This document shows, piece after piece, positions 1-5,905 of a DNA stretch of 13,063 nucleotides. Numbering within the stretch: position 1 is the first letter of the stretch; each line of letters starts with the position of its first letter. The DNA comes from an uncultured Collinsella sp. (GTDB lineage Bacteria > Actinomycetota > Coriobacteriia > Coriobacteriales > Coriobacteriaceae): NCBI GenBank assembly GCA_900549085.1, contig URMO01000060.1:1-13063 (forward strand), in the 5' to 3' direction. The translations under genes and the position numbers were made by a program. The notes beneath the pieces were generated by a model, which ran no database searches, had not been told where the DNA came from, and worked only from the letters and a program-made list of their open reading frames with translations.

Positions 1-77
1 TTTTTTTTTTTCACGCAGAAGACGGCATACGAGATATCCACTCGTGACTGGAGTTCAGACGTGTGCTCTTCCGATCT
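1..77. other. Sequencing adapter left on the contig end (not genomic)
   Basis: A run of 11 T is followed at 12-35 by the Illumina P7 flow-cell sequence with one mismatch (CACGCAG where CAAGCAG is expected). An 8-base index, ATCCACTC, follows at 36-43. The TruSeq read-2 primer, which begins GTGACTGGAGTTC and ends CTCTTCCGATCT, occupies 44-77. Order and spacing are exactly those of a library adapter, so this is artefact and any reading frame starting here is false. Genomic sequence starts at base 78. Confidence 0.98.
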
Positions 78-137
78 GACCGTTCCCTGTTCCTCGAGCA
101 GCTGCCGAACCTTATCCTGTCGCTCCGCTTTAATCAC
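78..137 (-). CDS. DeoR/GlpR-family transcriptional regulator, N-terminal fragment (cut by contig end)
   Basis: Only the first 20 codons remain, reading MIKAERQDKVRQLLEEQGTV from a GTG at 135-137. This is the standard opening of DeoR-family repressors (M-x-x-x-E-R-x-x-x-I/V-x-x-L-L-x-x-x-G-x-V), the first helix of the N-terminal helix-turn-helix. A GAGGA stretch lies about six bases before the GTG, which supports that start; an in-frame GTG further upstream lacks such a site. The gene runs off the genomic sequence at 78 into adapter, so its effector domain is unknown. It is divergent from galM across about 200 bases, so control of a galactose or phosphosugar pathway is plausible but inferred. 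With 20 residues, another helix-turn-helix family is possible. Confidence 0.6.
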
Positions 138-342
138 GATGAGTCCTCGCTGTTCCACGCTCACGTCAATTCAAACAATAACGAACAAATTGTATCAGAC
201 TCGCGCGCGTCAGAAATGAACGCCCGCACAGCTCCAATCATCACTTTTTTGAGAAAAATACCCCCTGCTTTAGTGGGGTGTAGTGATAATCTCGCCTGTT
301 CGCGCTACAGTTTGTCGGAAATACCTCGATGTTAGGAACCAA
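138..342. promoter_or_regulatory. Divergent regulator/galM intergenic region with two inverted repeats
   Basis: This space separates the truncated DeoR-type gene from galM. At 198-211, GACTCGCGCGCGTC is palindromic apart from one mismatched pair and could be an operator. At 260-264 and 275-279, ACCCC and GGGGT can pair; read on the minus strand the hairpin is followed by TATTTTTC, like a weak terminator or leader attenuator for the regulator. I found no convincing -35/-10 pair for galM; its AGGA ribosome site is at 334-337. Confidence 0.35.
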
Positions 343-1395
343 ATGATCACTTCCGAGCTTTTCGGCACCGCGCCGTGCGGTACCCCCGTTCATCGTTACA
401 CCCTCAACGGGCCCGAGATCTGCGTTCGCATTATGGACTATGGCGCCACCGTGTTGGGCATCGACGTGCCCGACATCCCCGGCAACGTGCGCGATGTGGT
501 GCTGGGCTTCGATAAGCTCGAGGATTACTTTGACAACCCCGCCTGCTTTGGTGCGACCATCGGACCTGTGGCCAACCGCACTGCAGGTGCCACGATCACC
601 ATCGCCGGCACGGACTGGCATATGCCGGCCAACGAAGGCGCCAACAACCTGCACAGCGATCTTGAGCACGGCCTGCACAAGCGCGTGTGGGATGTTGAGC
701 TCGACGAGACTCACAACGCCGTGTGCATGACCACTTCGCTTGAGAATGGCGAGCTGGGCCTGCCCGGCAACCGCACGTTTACGGCCGTGTTTACCGTTAC
801 ACGCACCGGCGTCTTTCGCATCGAGTATGGTTGCGAGAGCGACCGCGCCACCTACGTGTCCATGACCAACCACACATATTTCAACCTTGCCGGTCATAAC
901 GCCGGCATGGACTGCGAGCACTTCTTTGTCGCCAACGCCGCCCACTACCTGCCCATTGACGGCCAGAACATTCCCACCGGCGAAATTGCTCCGGTCGAAG
1001 GCACGCCATTCGACTTCCGCGAGCTGCGTCCTGTCGCGCCCGGCATGGAGGCCGACGACCCGCAGATCAAGCAGGCACGCGGCTACGATCACTGCCTGTG
1101 CATCGATGGCTATCAGTACGGCCGCAATCTGCGCCGCGCCCTGCACGTCGAGGAGATGTGGACCGGTCGTGAGCTGGACTACTACACCACCGCCCCGGGC
1201 GTGCAGCTCTACACCGGCAACTGGCTGGGCGACGAGCACGCCAAGGACGATGCTAACTATGGCTGGGGCGCCGGCTTTGCCCTCGAGGCAGAGATGTACC
1301 CCGACACGCCACACCAGCCGCTGTTCCCGCAGGGCATTGTGGGCCCGGGTCACCCCTATAGCAATGTGATCGAATACCACTTTATGAGGCACTAA
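343..1395 (+). CDS. galM: Aldose 1-epimerase (galactose mutarotase)
   Basis: Cytoplasmic enzyme that interconverts the alpha and beta anomers of galactose, glucose and related aldoses. The 350-residue product has the family landmarks in order: an N-R-x-x-G segment at about 78-82 followed by N-x-L-H, the catalytic acid His177 in NHTYFNLAG, Asp249 in GYDHCL, and the catalytic base Glu315 in ALEAEMYPD. Length matches GalM (about 340-350). The ATG at 343 was preferred to one 20 codons upstream because AGGA precedes it by five bases and the product then begins at the usual point; the extra 20 residues resemble untranslated leader. It is monocistronic with its own terminator and is divergent from a partial DeoR-type regulator. 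A second, LacX-type mutarotase lies at 4208-5089. Confidence 0.93.
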   Translation: MITSELFGTAPCGTPVHRYTLNGPEICVRIMDYGATVLGIDVPDIPGNVRDVVLGFDKLEDYFDNPACFGATIGPVANRTAGATITIAGTDWHMPANEGANNLHSDLEHGLHKRVWDVELDETHNAVCMTTSLENGELGLPGNRTFTAVFTVTRTGVFRIEYGCESDRATYVSMTNHTYFNLAGHNAGMDCEHFFVANAAHYLPIDGQNIPTGEIAPVEGTPFDFRELRPVAPGMEADDPQIKQARGYDHCLCIDGYQYGRNLRRALHVEEMWTGRELDYYTTAPGVQLYTGNWLGDEHAKDDANYGWGAGFALEAEMYPDTPHQPLFPQGIVGPGHPYSNVIEYHFMRH

Positions 1396-1421
1396 GCCCA
1401 CAACGCAACATATCGCACAGC

Positions 1422-1455
1422 AGCGCCCGCCGGCACCACCGCCGACGGGCGCTTT
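1422..1455 (+). terminator. Terminator hairpin after galM
   Basis: AGCGCCCGCCGGC pairs with GCCGACGGGCGCT across a six-base loop, with one mismatch, 26 bases after the galM stop. The following T-tract is poor (TTTGCT). The palindromic repeat at 1461 starts almost directly after it and may strengthen termination. Confidence 0.7.
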
Positions 1456-1495
1456 GCTACCTAGTCATTGGGGACGTTCTTAAATGACTAGTCAT

Positions 1496-1536
1496 TGGGG
1501 ACAGTCTTTAACGTTTGGCGAGAAGGACTGTCCCCA
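1496..1536. repeat. Inner hairpin of the nested repeat, AGTC type
   Basis: TGGGGACAGTC at 1496-1506 pairs perfectly with GACTGTCCCCA at 1526-1536 over a 19-base loop. This is the only hairpin of the set with the ACAGTC core instead of ACGTTC. Confidence 0.85.
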
Positions 1537-1542
1537 CCTGTC

Positions 1543-1596
1543 GGCACTTGGGGACGTTCCTAAAAGGCCGGCACATAAGGAACGTCCCCAAGTGCC
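1543..1596. repeat. Inner hairpin of the nested repeat, GTTC type
   Basis: A perfect 19-bp stem joins 1543-1561 to 1578-1596 across a 16-base loop. The arm starts GGCACTTGGGGAC. It carries the same core as the 34-bp outer arms but has different flanks (GGCAC in place of CTAGTCA). Confidence 0.88.
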
Positions 1597-1617
1597 AAGG
1601 GTGTCCCGTTTGACTAG

Positions 1618-2112
1618 TCATTTAAGAACGTCCCCAATGACTAGTTGGATGGGGTCGAGATTGGAGCTGGGGAGATAGCAGATTTCTAGTTCTATGCCGA
1701 GCTTTTGCAGCTCTCTGAGAGCAGCGACATCTGCGTCGTCTACGGCGACTGCTGGCGTTATGGGATGCTTGCCCTCCCCTGCCCGCATATGGCCAATGCT
1801 GATCTTGGTGATCGGCACACCACCCTTAACCAGCGCGAGTGCATCCGTGGGCGACGCCACCATGATGAGAATCCATTGGCGCGACGTTGCGGTATGAATG
1901 ATATCGACGGTCCTTTGCACCGAGAAAAACCGCGTCCAAACGCCTTCTGGCGCCGCCACCCTCATGGGTGCCCATTGGCGCGAATCCGCCGCGATCTCAT
2001 CGTTGACGATTAAAACAAGGTTGGAACCTACGGCTTCGTTCCACAGCTCAACGTCTTGCCCGTAAATGAAACGGTCATCGATACGCGTGAGAAGGATCTT
2101 GGGTTGAGCCAT
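1618..2112 (-). CDS. Orphan mannose-family PTS IIB-like protein lacking the phosphorylated His
   Basis: The 164-residue product aligns end to end with the IIB at 11354-11836, sharing LLTRID near the start and the block LVKGGVPI, so it has the PTSIIB sorbose/mannose fold. In this family the IIB is phosphorylated by IIA on a His in the motif RIDxRLxHGQ and passes the phosphate to the sugar. Here the motif is RIDDRFIYGQ, with Tyr17 (codon TAC) where the paralogue has His17, so normal phosphotransfer is not expected. The frame is intact. The ATG at 2112 was chosen to match family N-termini; an in-frame ATG at 2139 would add nine residues. The last eight residues, LVIGDVLK, and the stop lie inside the palindromic repeat. 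No IIA, IIC or IID is next to it. It may be a relic, or a non-phosphorylatable regulatory or decoy subunit. Confidence 0.8.
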   Translation of the reverse strand: MAQPKILLTRIDDRFIYGQDVELWNEAVGSNLVLIVNDEIAADSRQWAPMRVAAPEGVWTRFFSVQRTVDIIHTATSRQWILIMVASPTDALALVKGGVPITKISIGHMRAGEGKHPITPAVAVDDADVAALRELQKLGIELEICYLPSSNLDPIQLVIGDVLK

Positions 2113-2201
2113 GGCTGCCCCATTCTGTTTGAGACCCATACGAGCGGGACATCACGTCTCCAATATTAGTGCATTTAAAGTGAGAAAAGCCGTCAGAACA
2201 C

Positions 2202-2230
2202 TTGCGCGGATGTGCGATGTCCCGTATCAT
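2202..2230 (+). promoter_or_regulatory. Putative promoter of tRNA-Thr
   Basis: TTGCGC (2202-2207) and TATCAT (2225-2230) are separated by exactly 17 bases and lie about 40 bases before the mature tRNA. A TTGACG at 2240-2245 has no matching -10 and was not preferred. Confidence 0.45.
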
Positions 2231-2269
2231 AGATAGCCGTTGACGCCTCAGTTGCGTCACCACATGGCC

Positions 2270-2345
2270 GCCAGCGTAGCTCAGTTGGTAGAGCACCGCT
2301 CTCGTAAAGCGGGGGTCACCGGTTCGAGCCCGGTCGCTGGCTCCA
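2270..2345 (+). tRNA. tRNA-Thr (anticodon CGT)
   Basis: This 76-base cloverleaf pairs the acceptor arms GCCAGCG and CGCTGGC. It has a D-arm with AGTTGGTAGA, an anticodon stem CCGCT/AGCGG with loop CTCGTAA (anticodon CGT at 2303-2305, reading ACG), and a T-arm ACCGG-TTCGAGC-CCGGT. The discriminator is T and the CCA end is encoded at 2343-2345. I saw no integrase and no repeat of the tRNA 3' end elsewhere, so there is no sign that it serves as an attachment site here. Confidence 0.97.
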
Positions 2346-2356
2346 TTGCACAAGAT

Positions 2357-2379
2357 AGCCGCCTTCGGGCGGCTTTTTT
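2357..2379 (+). terminator. Terminator after tRNA-Thr
   Basis: AGCCGCC-TTCG-GGCGGCT forms a perfect stem with a stable TTCG tetraloop and leads into a run of T. It begins 11 bases after the tRNA CCA end. Confidence 0.92.
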
Positions 2380-2446
2380 GTTGCCGATTTCTTGCGAACA
2401 TCCGCCAAACCAAGCACAACGCCGCCGGCAACTCCCCTGCTCAACG

Positions 2447-2496
2447 AAAAGCCCCGCTAACCGCAATCCTCAAAGGAACCGCGATCAGCGGGGCTT
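2447..2496 (-). terminator. Terminator after the lacX-lacC-yhcH group
   Basis: AAGCCCCGCT (2449-2458) pairs with AGCGGGGCTT (2487-2496). On the minus strand the stem ends in CTTTTC, and it lies 45 bases beyond the YhcH-family stop. The loop is long (28 bases). Confidence 0.65.
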
Positions 2497-2541
2497 AAAC
2501 GCGCCCCCCAAGGGGAATCACGCTAGCTCACGAGCAGCGCG

Positions 2542-3015
2542 CTACTCTTCCCAGTAAGCGTCTGCAAGCAGCTTAAAGCAGATCTTCTTGACCGGCTGTG
2601 CGCCATCGCCCGGGAACTCGAGTGTGGGCATGTGAGGCTCGCCGGCAACGAACAGCGCAAACTTGTCGTCAGCAAGATCGCCGGCGATCGAAGCGTCGGA
2701 ATCGACCAGATCGTAGTCGTCCTTCTCGTCAAACTCCTGGACCAGCGTCAGGCTGCCCGTGGCAACCTTAAAGGCCTCGCGACCCTCGACGTCGATCTGC
2801 AGGTCGTGATAGCGCTGATGCGTCTCGTAGTGGGCCTCGGCCTCGGGACGCGTCGTGGGAGCCATGACGTTCGCAAAGACCTTGTCGTCCAGAATCGGAT
2901 GGCTGCCGACCTCGAGCTGCGCCGGGTCATTCTCCTCGAGCCAGTCGATCAACACGTCGAGGCCCTTGAGCATTCCGCGGTACTCCTCGATATCGCCCAA
3001 TGCACCGTAAATCAT
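2542..3015 (-). CDS. YhcH/YjgK/YiaL (DUF386) family protein
   Basis: Small cytoplasmic cupin-like protein of the EbgC/YhcH/YiaL family, which usually sits in sugar catabolic operons. E. coli YhcH (NanQ) is reported to speed anomer conversion of sialic acid, so a sugar-anomerase role is likely, but the substrate here is unknown. The 157 residues match family length. The conserved block ETHQRYHDLQIDVEGRE (64-80) carries the Glu, His, Asp and Gln positions of the putative metal/active site; a second block has PHMP (127-130) and VKKICFKL near the C terminus. AGGGG precedes the ATG by about six bases. It is the last gene of the minus-strand group after lacC, separated from it by a remnant of nagA, and a terminator follows. 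Confidence 0.87.
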   Translation of the reverse strand: MIYGALGDIEEYRGMLKGLDVLIDWLEENDPAQLEVGSHPILDDKVFANVMAPTTRPEAEAHYETHQRYHDLQIDVEGREAFKVATGSLTLVQEFDEKDDYDLVDSDASIAGDLADDKFALFVAGEPHMPTLEFPGDGAQPVKKICFKLLADAYWEE

Positions 3016-3047
3016 CTAAATCCCCTCTCGGATCGCTTCTTTGGCGG

Positions 3048-3179
3048 CTACTCGGCAAACGCGTTACCGACGCTGTTGCCACCCACATACGTCTCGACCA
3101 GGGTAAGGTCGGGATTGAACACGACAACGTCGGCGTCGCGCCCCGACATAATGCTATCGCACTTGTCGTCGACATGAGC
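3048..3179 (-). pseudogene. 3' remnant of a second nagA-like gene
   Basis: Read on the minus strand, 43 codons plus a TAG stop encode the C-terminal end of an N-acetylglucosamine/galactosamine-6-phosphate deacetylase. Shared blocks with the complete NagA at 5906-7075 include GRDAD, LTLVETYVGG and SVGNAF. By my hand alignment 33 of 43 residues are identical and the frame has no internal stop. Upstream of 3179 the similarity ends abruptly, 33 bases after the lacC stop, and no start codon or SD belongs to the fragment. It is best read as the residue of a diverged nagA copy whose 5' nine-tenths were deleted, leaving lacC and yhcH flanking the scar. It is too short to be functional. Confidence 0.88.
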
Positions 3180-3212
3180 TAGCAATCGATGCCGGGGCCG
3201 TCGCCCAAGCTC

Positions 3213-4148
3213 TTACAGCTCGGTCACGACAACGCCGTTGTAGACCTCGTCCCAACGGTCCATGACTAGATGGCCGGTCATGGGATCCATGGCATTGAGC
3301 TTGCCGCAGGTGTTGGCGGTACGCAGCACCGTCTCGTCGTCTGCGCCAGCAGCAATGGCATGCGCGAAGCCAGCGATAGTGGAGTCACCAGAGCCCGTGG
3401 CGTTAACGGCAGGGATATCGGGCGTCTTTGCGCGGAACGCACGGCCATTGTGGAAGCCAACGGAGCCGGCAGCGCCCATGGACACGACGACCCAGGGGAT
3501 ATCGGAGAAGCGGGCATCAGAGGCGAGCGCGGCGCGGAGCTCGTCCACATCGTCGGTGGTAAAGCTCGTGCCCAGAAGGCCGTTGATCTCGGTCAGGTTA
3601 GGCTTGACCAGCTCGGGCTTAATTTCGGACTTAAGGGCGGCCTCGAGCGAAGCACCCGAGGTATCGAGCAGCACCTTGGCGCCGGCGTTCTCGGCAATGC
3701 CCGTGATCTTGGCATAGTAGTCTGCCTCGACACCGCGGGGCAGAGAACCCGAAATGGTGACGACGTCGGCCTTGCCCGCAAGCTCAGTAAACTTGGCGGT
3801 AAAGGCATCGAGCTCCTCGGGGGCAATTGTCGGGCCACTCTCGAGCAGCTCGGTCTGGTTGCCGGCGTGGAGGATGTTGAGGCAAATGCGAGTCTCGCCC
3901 TTGATGGGCACAAAGTCGTTGTTAATACCGTTGGCGTCCATGAGCTCAGCCATGTAGGCGCCCATGTGGCCGCCGAGCAGACCGGTTGCCACAACGTCGT
4001 CGCCCAGCTGGCCCAGCACACGGGCCACGTTGAGGCCCTTGCCGCCAGCGGTCTTTTCGGGCGTCACACGGTTAACGTCGTCGATAATGAGCTCATCGAG
4101 CTGATAGCGCGTATCGACAGACGGGTTCATCGTAACGGTGAGGATCAT
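3213..4148 (-). CDS. lacC: PfkB-family kinase, probable tagatose-6-phosphate kinase
   Basis: Ribokinase/PfkB-fold enzyme expected to use ATP to convert tagatose-6-phosphate to tagatose-1,6-bisphosphate in the cytoplasm. The 311 residues match LacC and FruK length. Landmarks are MILTVTMNPSVD at the start, KTAGGKGLNVARVL (32-45; PfkB signature 1), GETRICLNILHAGNQTE (84-100, typical of LacC), the SGSLPRG segment at 133-139, and NATGSGDSTIAGF (249-261) with the catalytic base Asp255. AAGGAG stands six bases before the ATG. It is 59 bases downstream of the lacX-like gene and probably co-transcribed with it. AgaS at 7193-8359 produces tagatose-6-phosphate, which supports LacC over 1-phosphofructokinase (FruK); the two are hard to separate by sequence and the enzyme may accept both substrates. 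Confidence 0.82.
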   Translation of the reverse strand: MILTVTMNPSVDTRYQLDELIIDDVNRVTPEKTAGGKGLNVARVLGQLGDDVVATGLLGGHMGAYMAELMDANGINNDFVPIKGETRICLNILHAGNQTELLESGPTIAPEELDAFTAKFTELAGKADVVTISGSLPRGVEADYYAKITGIAENAGAKVLLDTSGASLEAALKSEIKPELVKPNLTEINGLLGTSFTTDDVDELRAALASDARFSDIPWVVVSMGAAGSVGFHNGRAFRAKTPDIPAVNATGSGDSTIAGFAHAIAAGADDETVLRTANTCGKLNAMDPMTGHLVMDRWDEVYNGVVVTEL

Positions 4149-4207
4149 TTTTAGCTCCTTATCTCGCAGGCTCCTTGTGCCTCGCGATACGAGTCGGCAA
4201 AACGGAA

Positions 4208-5089
4208 TTACAGAATCTCAATCGTGAACGAGCGAACGACGGTCTCCTTGGGCTTGGCGACAAGGCAGCCGCGCTTATGCTCAAGCACGTCGTCCTCATC
4301 GGAGCAGGTCGAGAGACCGCCCCAAGGCTCAACCGCCACAAAATCGCCCTCGGGCTTGCTCCACACAATGAGATATGGGAAGCCCTCAAAGCTCAGGCGG
4401 ACGCCCTTGTCCTCGCCCTTTTTGGAAAGCGTGACCTGACGGCTCTCGAGCACGTCAAAGATGGTCTCCGCAAAATCGAAGAGATCGTGCGACAGGGGCA
4501 GCGTCTTTCCCACCATGGGGTTCTTGGAGCGGTTTGCCACGTCAATCAATCCAGTCGAGGGAACGGCGGTGCAGAGCTCCGCAGCCTCGTCTTTCTCAAA
4601 GCGCAACTCGTAGTCCGTATAGGCCTCGCCCTCATCGAGCGGACACCTAAAGCCGGGATGACCGCCGATAAAGAACGGCATGTCCTCGGTGCCCTCGTTG
4701 GTGACCTCGTAGGAAACGCGCACGGCAGCGTCCTCGAGCGTATAGCGGGCGACAAGCTTAAACGGATACGGATAATCGCTCAGCAGCGCGGCGTTATCCT
4801 CCGAAGCCAGGCACATCGCCAGCTCGCTCTCGCTCTGGCTCAGCAGCTTCCACTCCTGTTTGCGCGCAAACCCATGGCGAGCGAGCTTTACATGATGCCC
4901 GGCAAACGTCATGGCGTTGTTATCGCGCAAGCCTCCGCAAATCGGGAAGCAAATCGGTGCCTGGCCGGACCACACGGCGGGATCGCCCTGCCACAGATAC
5001 TCGCGACCTCCGGCCTCGATCGAGGTAAACGAACCACCAGCCGTGGACACCTTAATAGAAATCGAATCGTTGGAGAGAGCGTATTCCAT
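4208..5089 (-). CDS. lacX: LacX-type aldose 1-epimerase family protein
   Basis: Galactose-mutarotase-fold protein of the LacX branch, named for the last gene of the lactococcal lac (tagatose-6-phosphate) operon. The likely role is anomer conversion of a sugar or sugar phosphate, though LacX biochemistry is poorly defined. The 293 residues carry conserved blocks RHGFAR (71-76), FFIGGHPGFRCPL (139-151, with the candidate catalytic His144) and VAVEPWGG (251-258, with Glu254). The ATG at 5089 has AAGGA six bases upstream; an ATG 12 codons earlier adds residues unlike the family and has no SD. It is the first gene of a minus-strand group with lacC and the YhcH-family gene, divergent from the flavodoxin gene. 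It differs clearly from the GalM at 343-1395. Confidence 0.84.
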   Translation of the reverse strand: MEYALSNDSISIKVSTAGGSFTSIEAGGREYLWQGDPAVWSGQAPICFPICGGLRDNNAMTFAGHHVKLARHGFARKQEWKLLSQSESELAMCLASEDNAALLSDYPYPFKLVARYTLEDAAVRVSYEVTNEGTEDMPFFIGGHPGFRCPLDEGEAYTDYELRFEKDEAAELCTAVPSTGLIDVANRSKNPMVGKTLPLSHDLFDFAETIFDVLESRQVTLSKKGEDKGVRLSFEGFPYLIVWSKPEGDFVAVEPWGGLSTCSDEDDVLEHKRGCLVAKPKETVVRSFTIEIL

Positions 5090-5245
5090 TGCCCATCCTT
5101 TCGAACAACTGCTTTTTGCTCGCAAGTACCCGTCTCGGCCCTAACCAAAGGACGAACCCGCACGTTCATCGATGCGTCCGGTATCCCAGCCATGTAACGG
5201 GGTACCATACAGACATTGATGCAATTACAGCTGAAAGGCCTTCTT

Positions 5246-5830
5246 ATGCGAACCATCATCCTCTACGCCTCGCGCCATCACGGCAATACGAAAAAGCTCG
5301 TGGACGCCATCGTCGAGGCACACCCCGAGATCGATACCCTCGACGTCAAGGCGCTTGGCAAAAACGAGTACCCCGACCTGCACGAATACCATCTGATTGG
5401 CGTCGCCACGGGCATCTATTACTCCGAGATCGACAAGGACATGGCACGAGTGCTCACGAACGTGCTGCAGCCGCAGGACAAGGTGTTTGGCCTTATGACC
5501 TACGGTGGCAAAAACAAGTGGTACGGCAAGGATATCGATGGCATCTGCCGCATGAGGCAGGCCATCTTTATGGGTGTCTACGGCTGCCCCGGCTTTGATA
5601 CGTGGGGGCCTTTCAAACTCGCCGGCGGTGTCCAAAAGGGACACCCAACCGCTGAGGAAATTAAGGGCGCCGTCGACTTCTTCGATAAGATCGAAGACGA
5701 ATATGGCGATATCATCGTCGAAGAGTACGCCAAGCGCGAGAAGCGTCTAGCATACGAGAAGGAGCATCCTGCAGGAGGCCTGGTGGCCGGCGTCAAGCGC
5801 ACGGCAAAGAAGATCGCTAACAAGCTGTAA
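5246..5830 (+). CDS. Flavodoxin-family protein
   Basis: FMN-binding electron-transfer or quinone-reductase-like protein with a flavodoxin fold. YASRHHGNTKKLV (7-19) is the phosphate-binding loop; GVATGIYYSEID (52-63) and MTYGGKN (84-90) are flavin-loop segments; YGCPGFDTWGPFKLAGGVQKGHP (112-134) is typical of a subfamily of about 180-200 residues common in anaerobic gut bacteria. The Lys-rich tail (184-194) is basic. The ATG at 5246 was preferred because AAAGG lies about seven bases upstream and the first strand (MRTIILYAS) then starts the protein; the alternative at 5216 adds ten residues. It is a single gene on the opposite strand to its neighbours with a strong terminator. Its link to sugar catabolism is only positional, and no partner enzyme is visible. 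Confidence 0.88.
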   Translation: MRTIILYASRHHGNTKKLVDAIVEAHPEIDTLDVKALGKNEYPDLHEYHLIGVATGIYYSEIDKDMARVLTNVLQPQDKVFGLMTYGGKNKWYGKDIDGICRMRQAIFMGVYGCPGFDTWGPFKLAGGVQKGHPTAEEIKGAVDFFDKIEDEYGDIIVEEYAKREKRLAYEKEHPAGGLVAGVKRTAKKIANKL

Positions 5831-5861
5831 CTGTGAAGGTGCTTTTGAGCGTTTAACCCAT

Positions 5862-5900
5862 ACGGCGGGTCCGAGCAGATTCGGGCCCGCCGTCTTTTTC
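5862..5900. terminator. Bidirectional terminator between flavodoxin gene and nagA
   Basis: A 13-bp stem (5862-5874 with 5881-5893, one G-U pair) has a six-base loop and ends in CTTTTTC on the plus strand. The two flanking genes converge on it, with stops at 5830 and 5906. On the minus strand the downstream T content is weaker, so it is stronger for the flavodoxin transcript. Confidence 0.88.
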
Positions 5901-5905
5901 TATCG

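Larger units (their letters stand above)
1461..1644. repeat. Nested palindromic repeat element (REP/BIME-like)
   Basis: A perfect 34-bp inverted repeat forms the ends: 1461-1494 and 1611-1644. Inside it lie two further perfect hairpins, 1496-1506 with 1526-1536 and 1543-1561 with 1578-1596. All arms share a TTGGGGAC core, followed by GTTC in the outer and third arms and by AGTC in the second. CTAGTCATTGGGGAC also occurs as a direct repeat at 1461-1475 and 1488-1502, and TGACTAGTCA (1485-1494) is itself palindromic. No transposase lies within or beside it. It sits between the convergent galM and IIB-like genes, and its right arm overlaps the 3' end of the latter. It resembles mosaic repetitive extragenic palindromes moved by REP-associated tyrosine transposases; that link is inferred from structure. 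Confidence 0.9.

Noticed and set aside
63..335. 90-residue plus-strand frame at the window start
   Set aside because: It begins inside the sequencing adapter, has no ribosome site and opposes the DeoR-like fragment.
241..1401. Long open frames antisense to galM, lacC, lacX, nagA, agaS and IID
   Set aside because: High-GC codon bias keeps the antisense frame open; the products have no recognisable motifs and the sense genes have clear active sites and SD sequences.
1461..1644. CRISPR array or insertion sequence
   Set aside because: Repeats are inverted and nested, spacing is irregular, and there is no transposase or cas gene.
2145..2224. 9-bp inverted repeat CGGGACATC / GATGTCCCG between the IIB-like gene and tRNA-Thr
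   Set aside because: Arms are about 60 bases apart and short enough to arise by chance; no further copy was seen.
2270..2345. tRNA-Thr as an integration site for a mobile island
   Set aside because: No integrase or duplicated tRNA 3' end is visible in the window.
2927..3175. 82-residue minus-strand frame across the lacC-yhcH gap
   Set aside because: It is out of frame with the nagA remnant that explains this sequence; the in-frame homology is the better reading.
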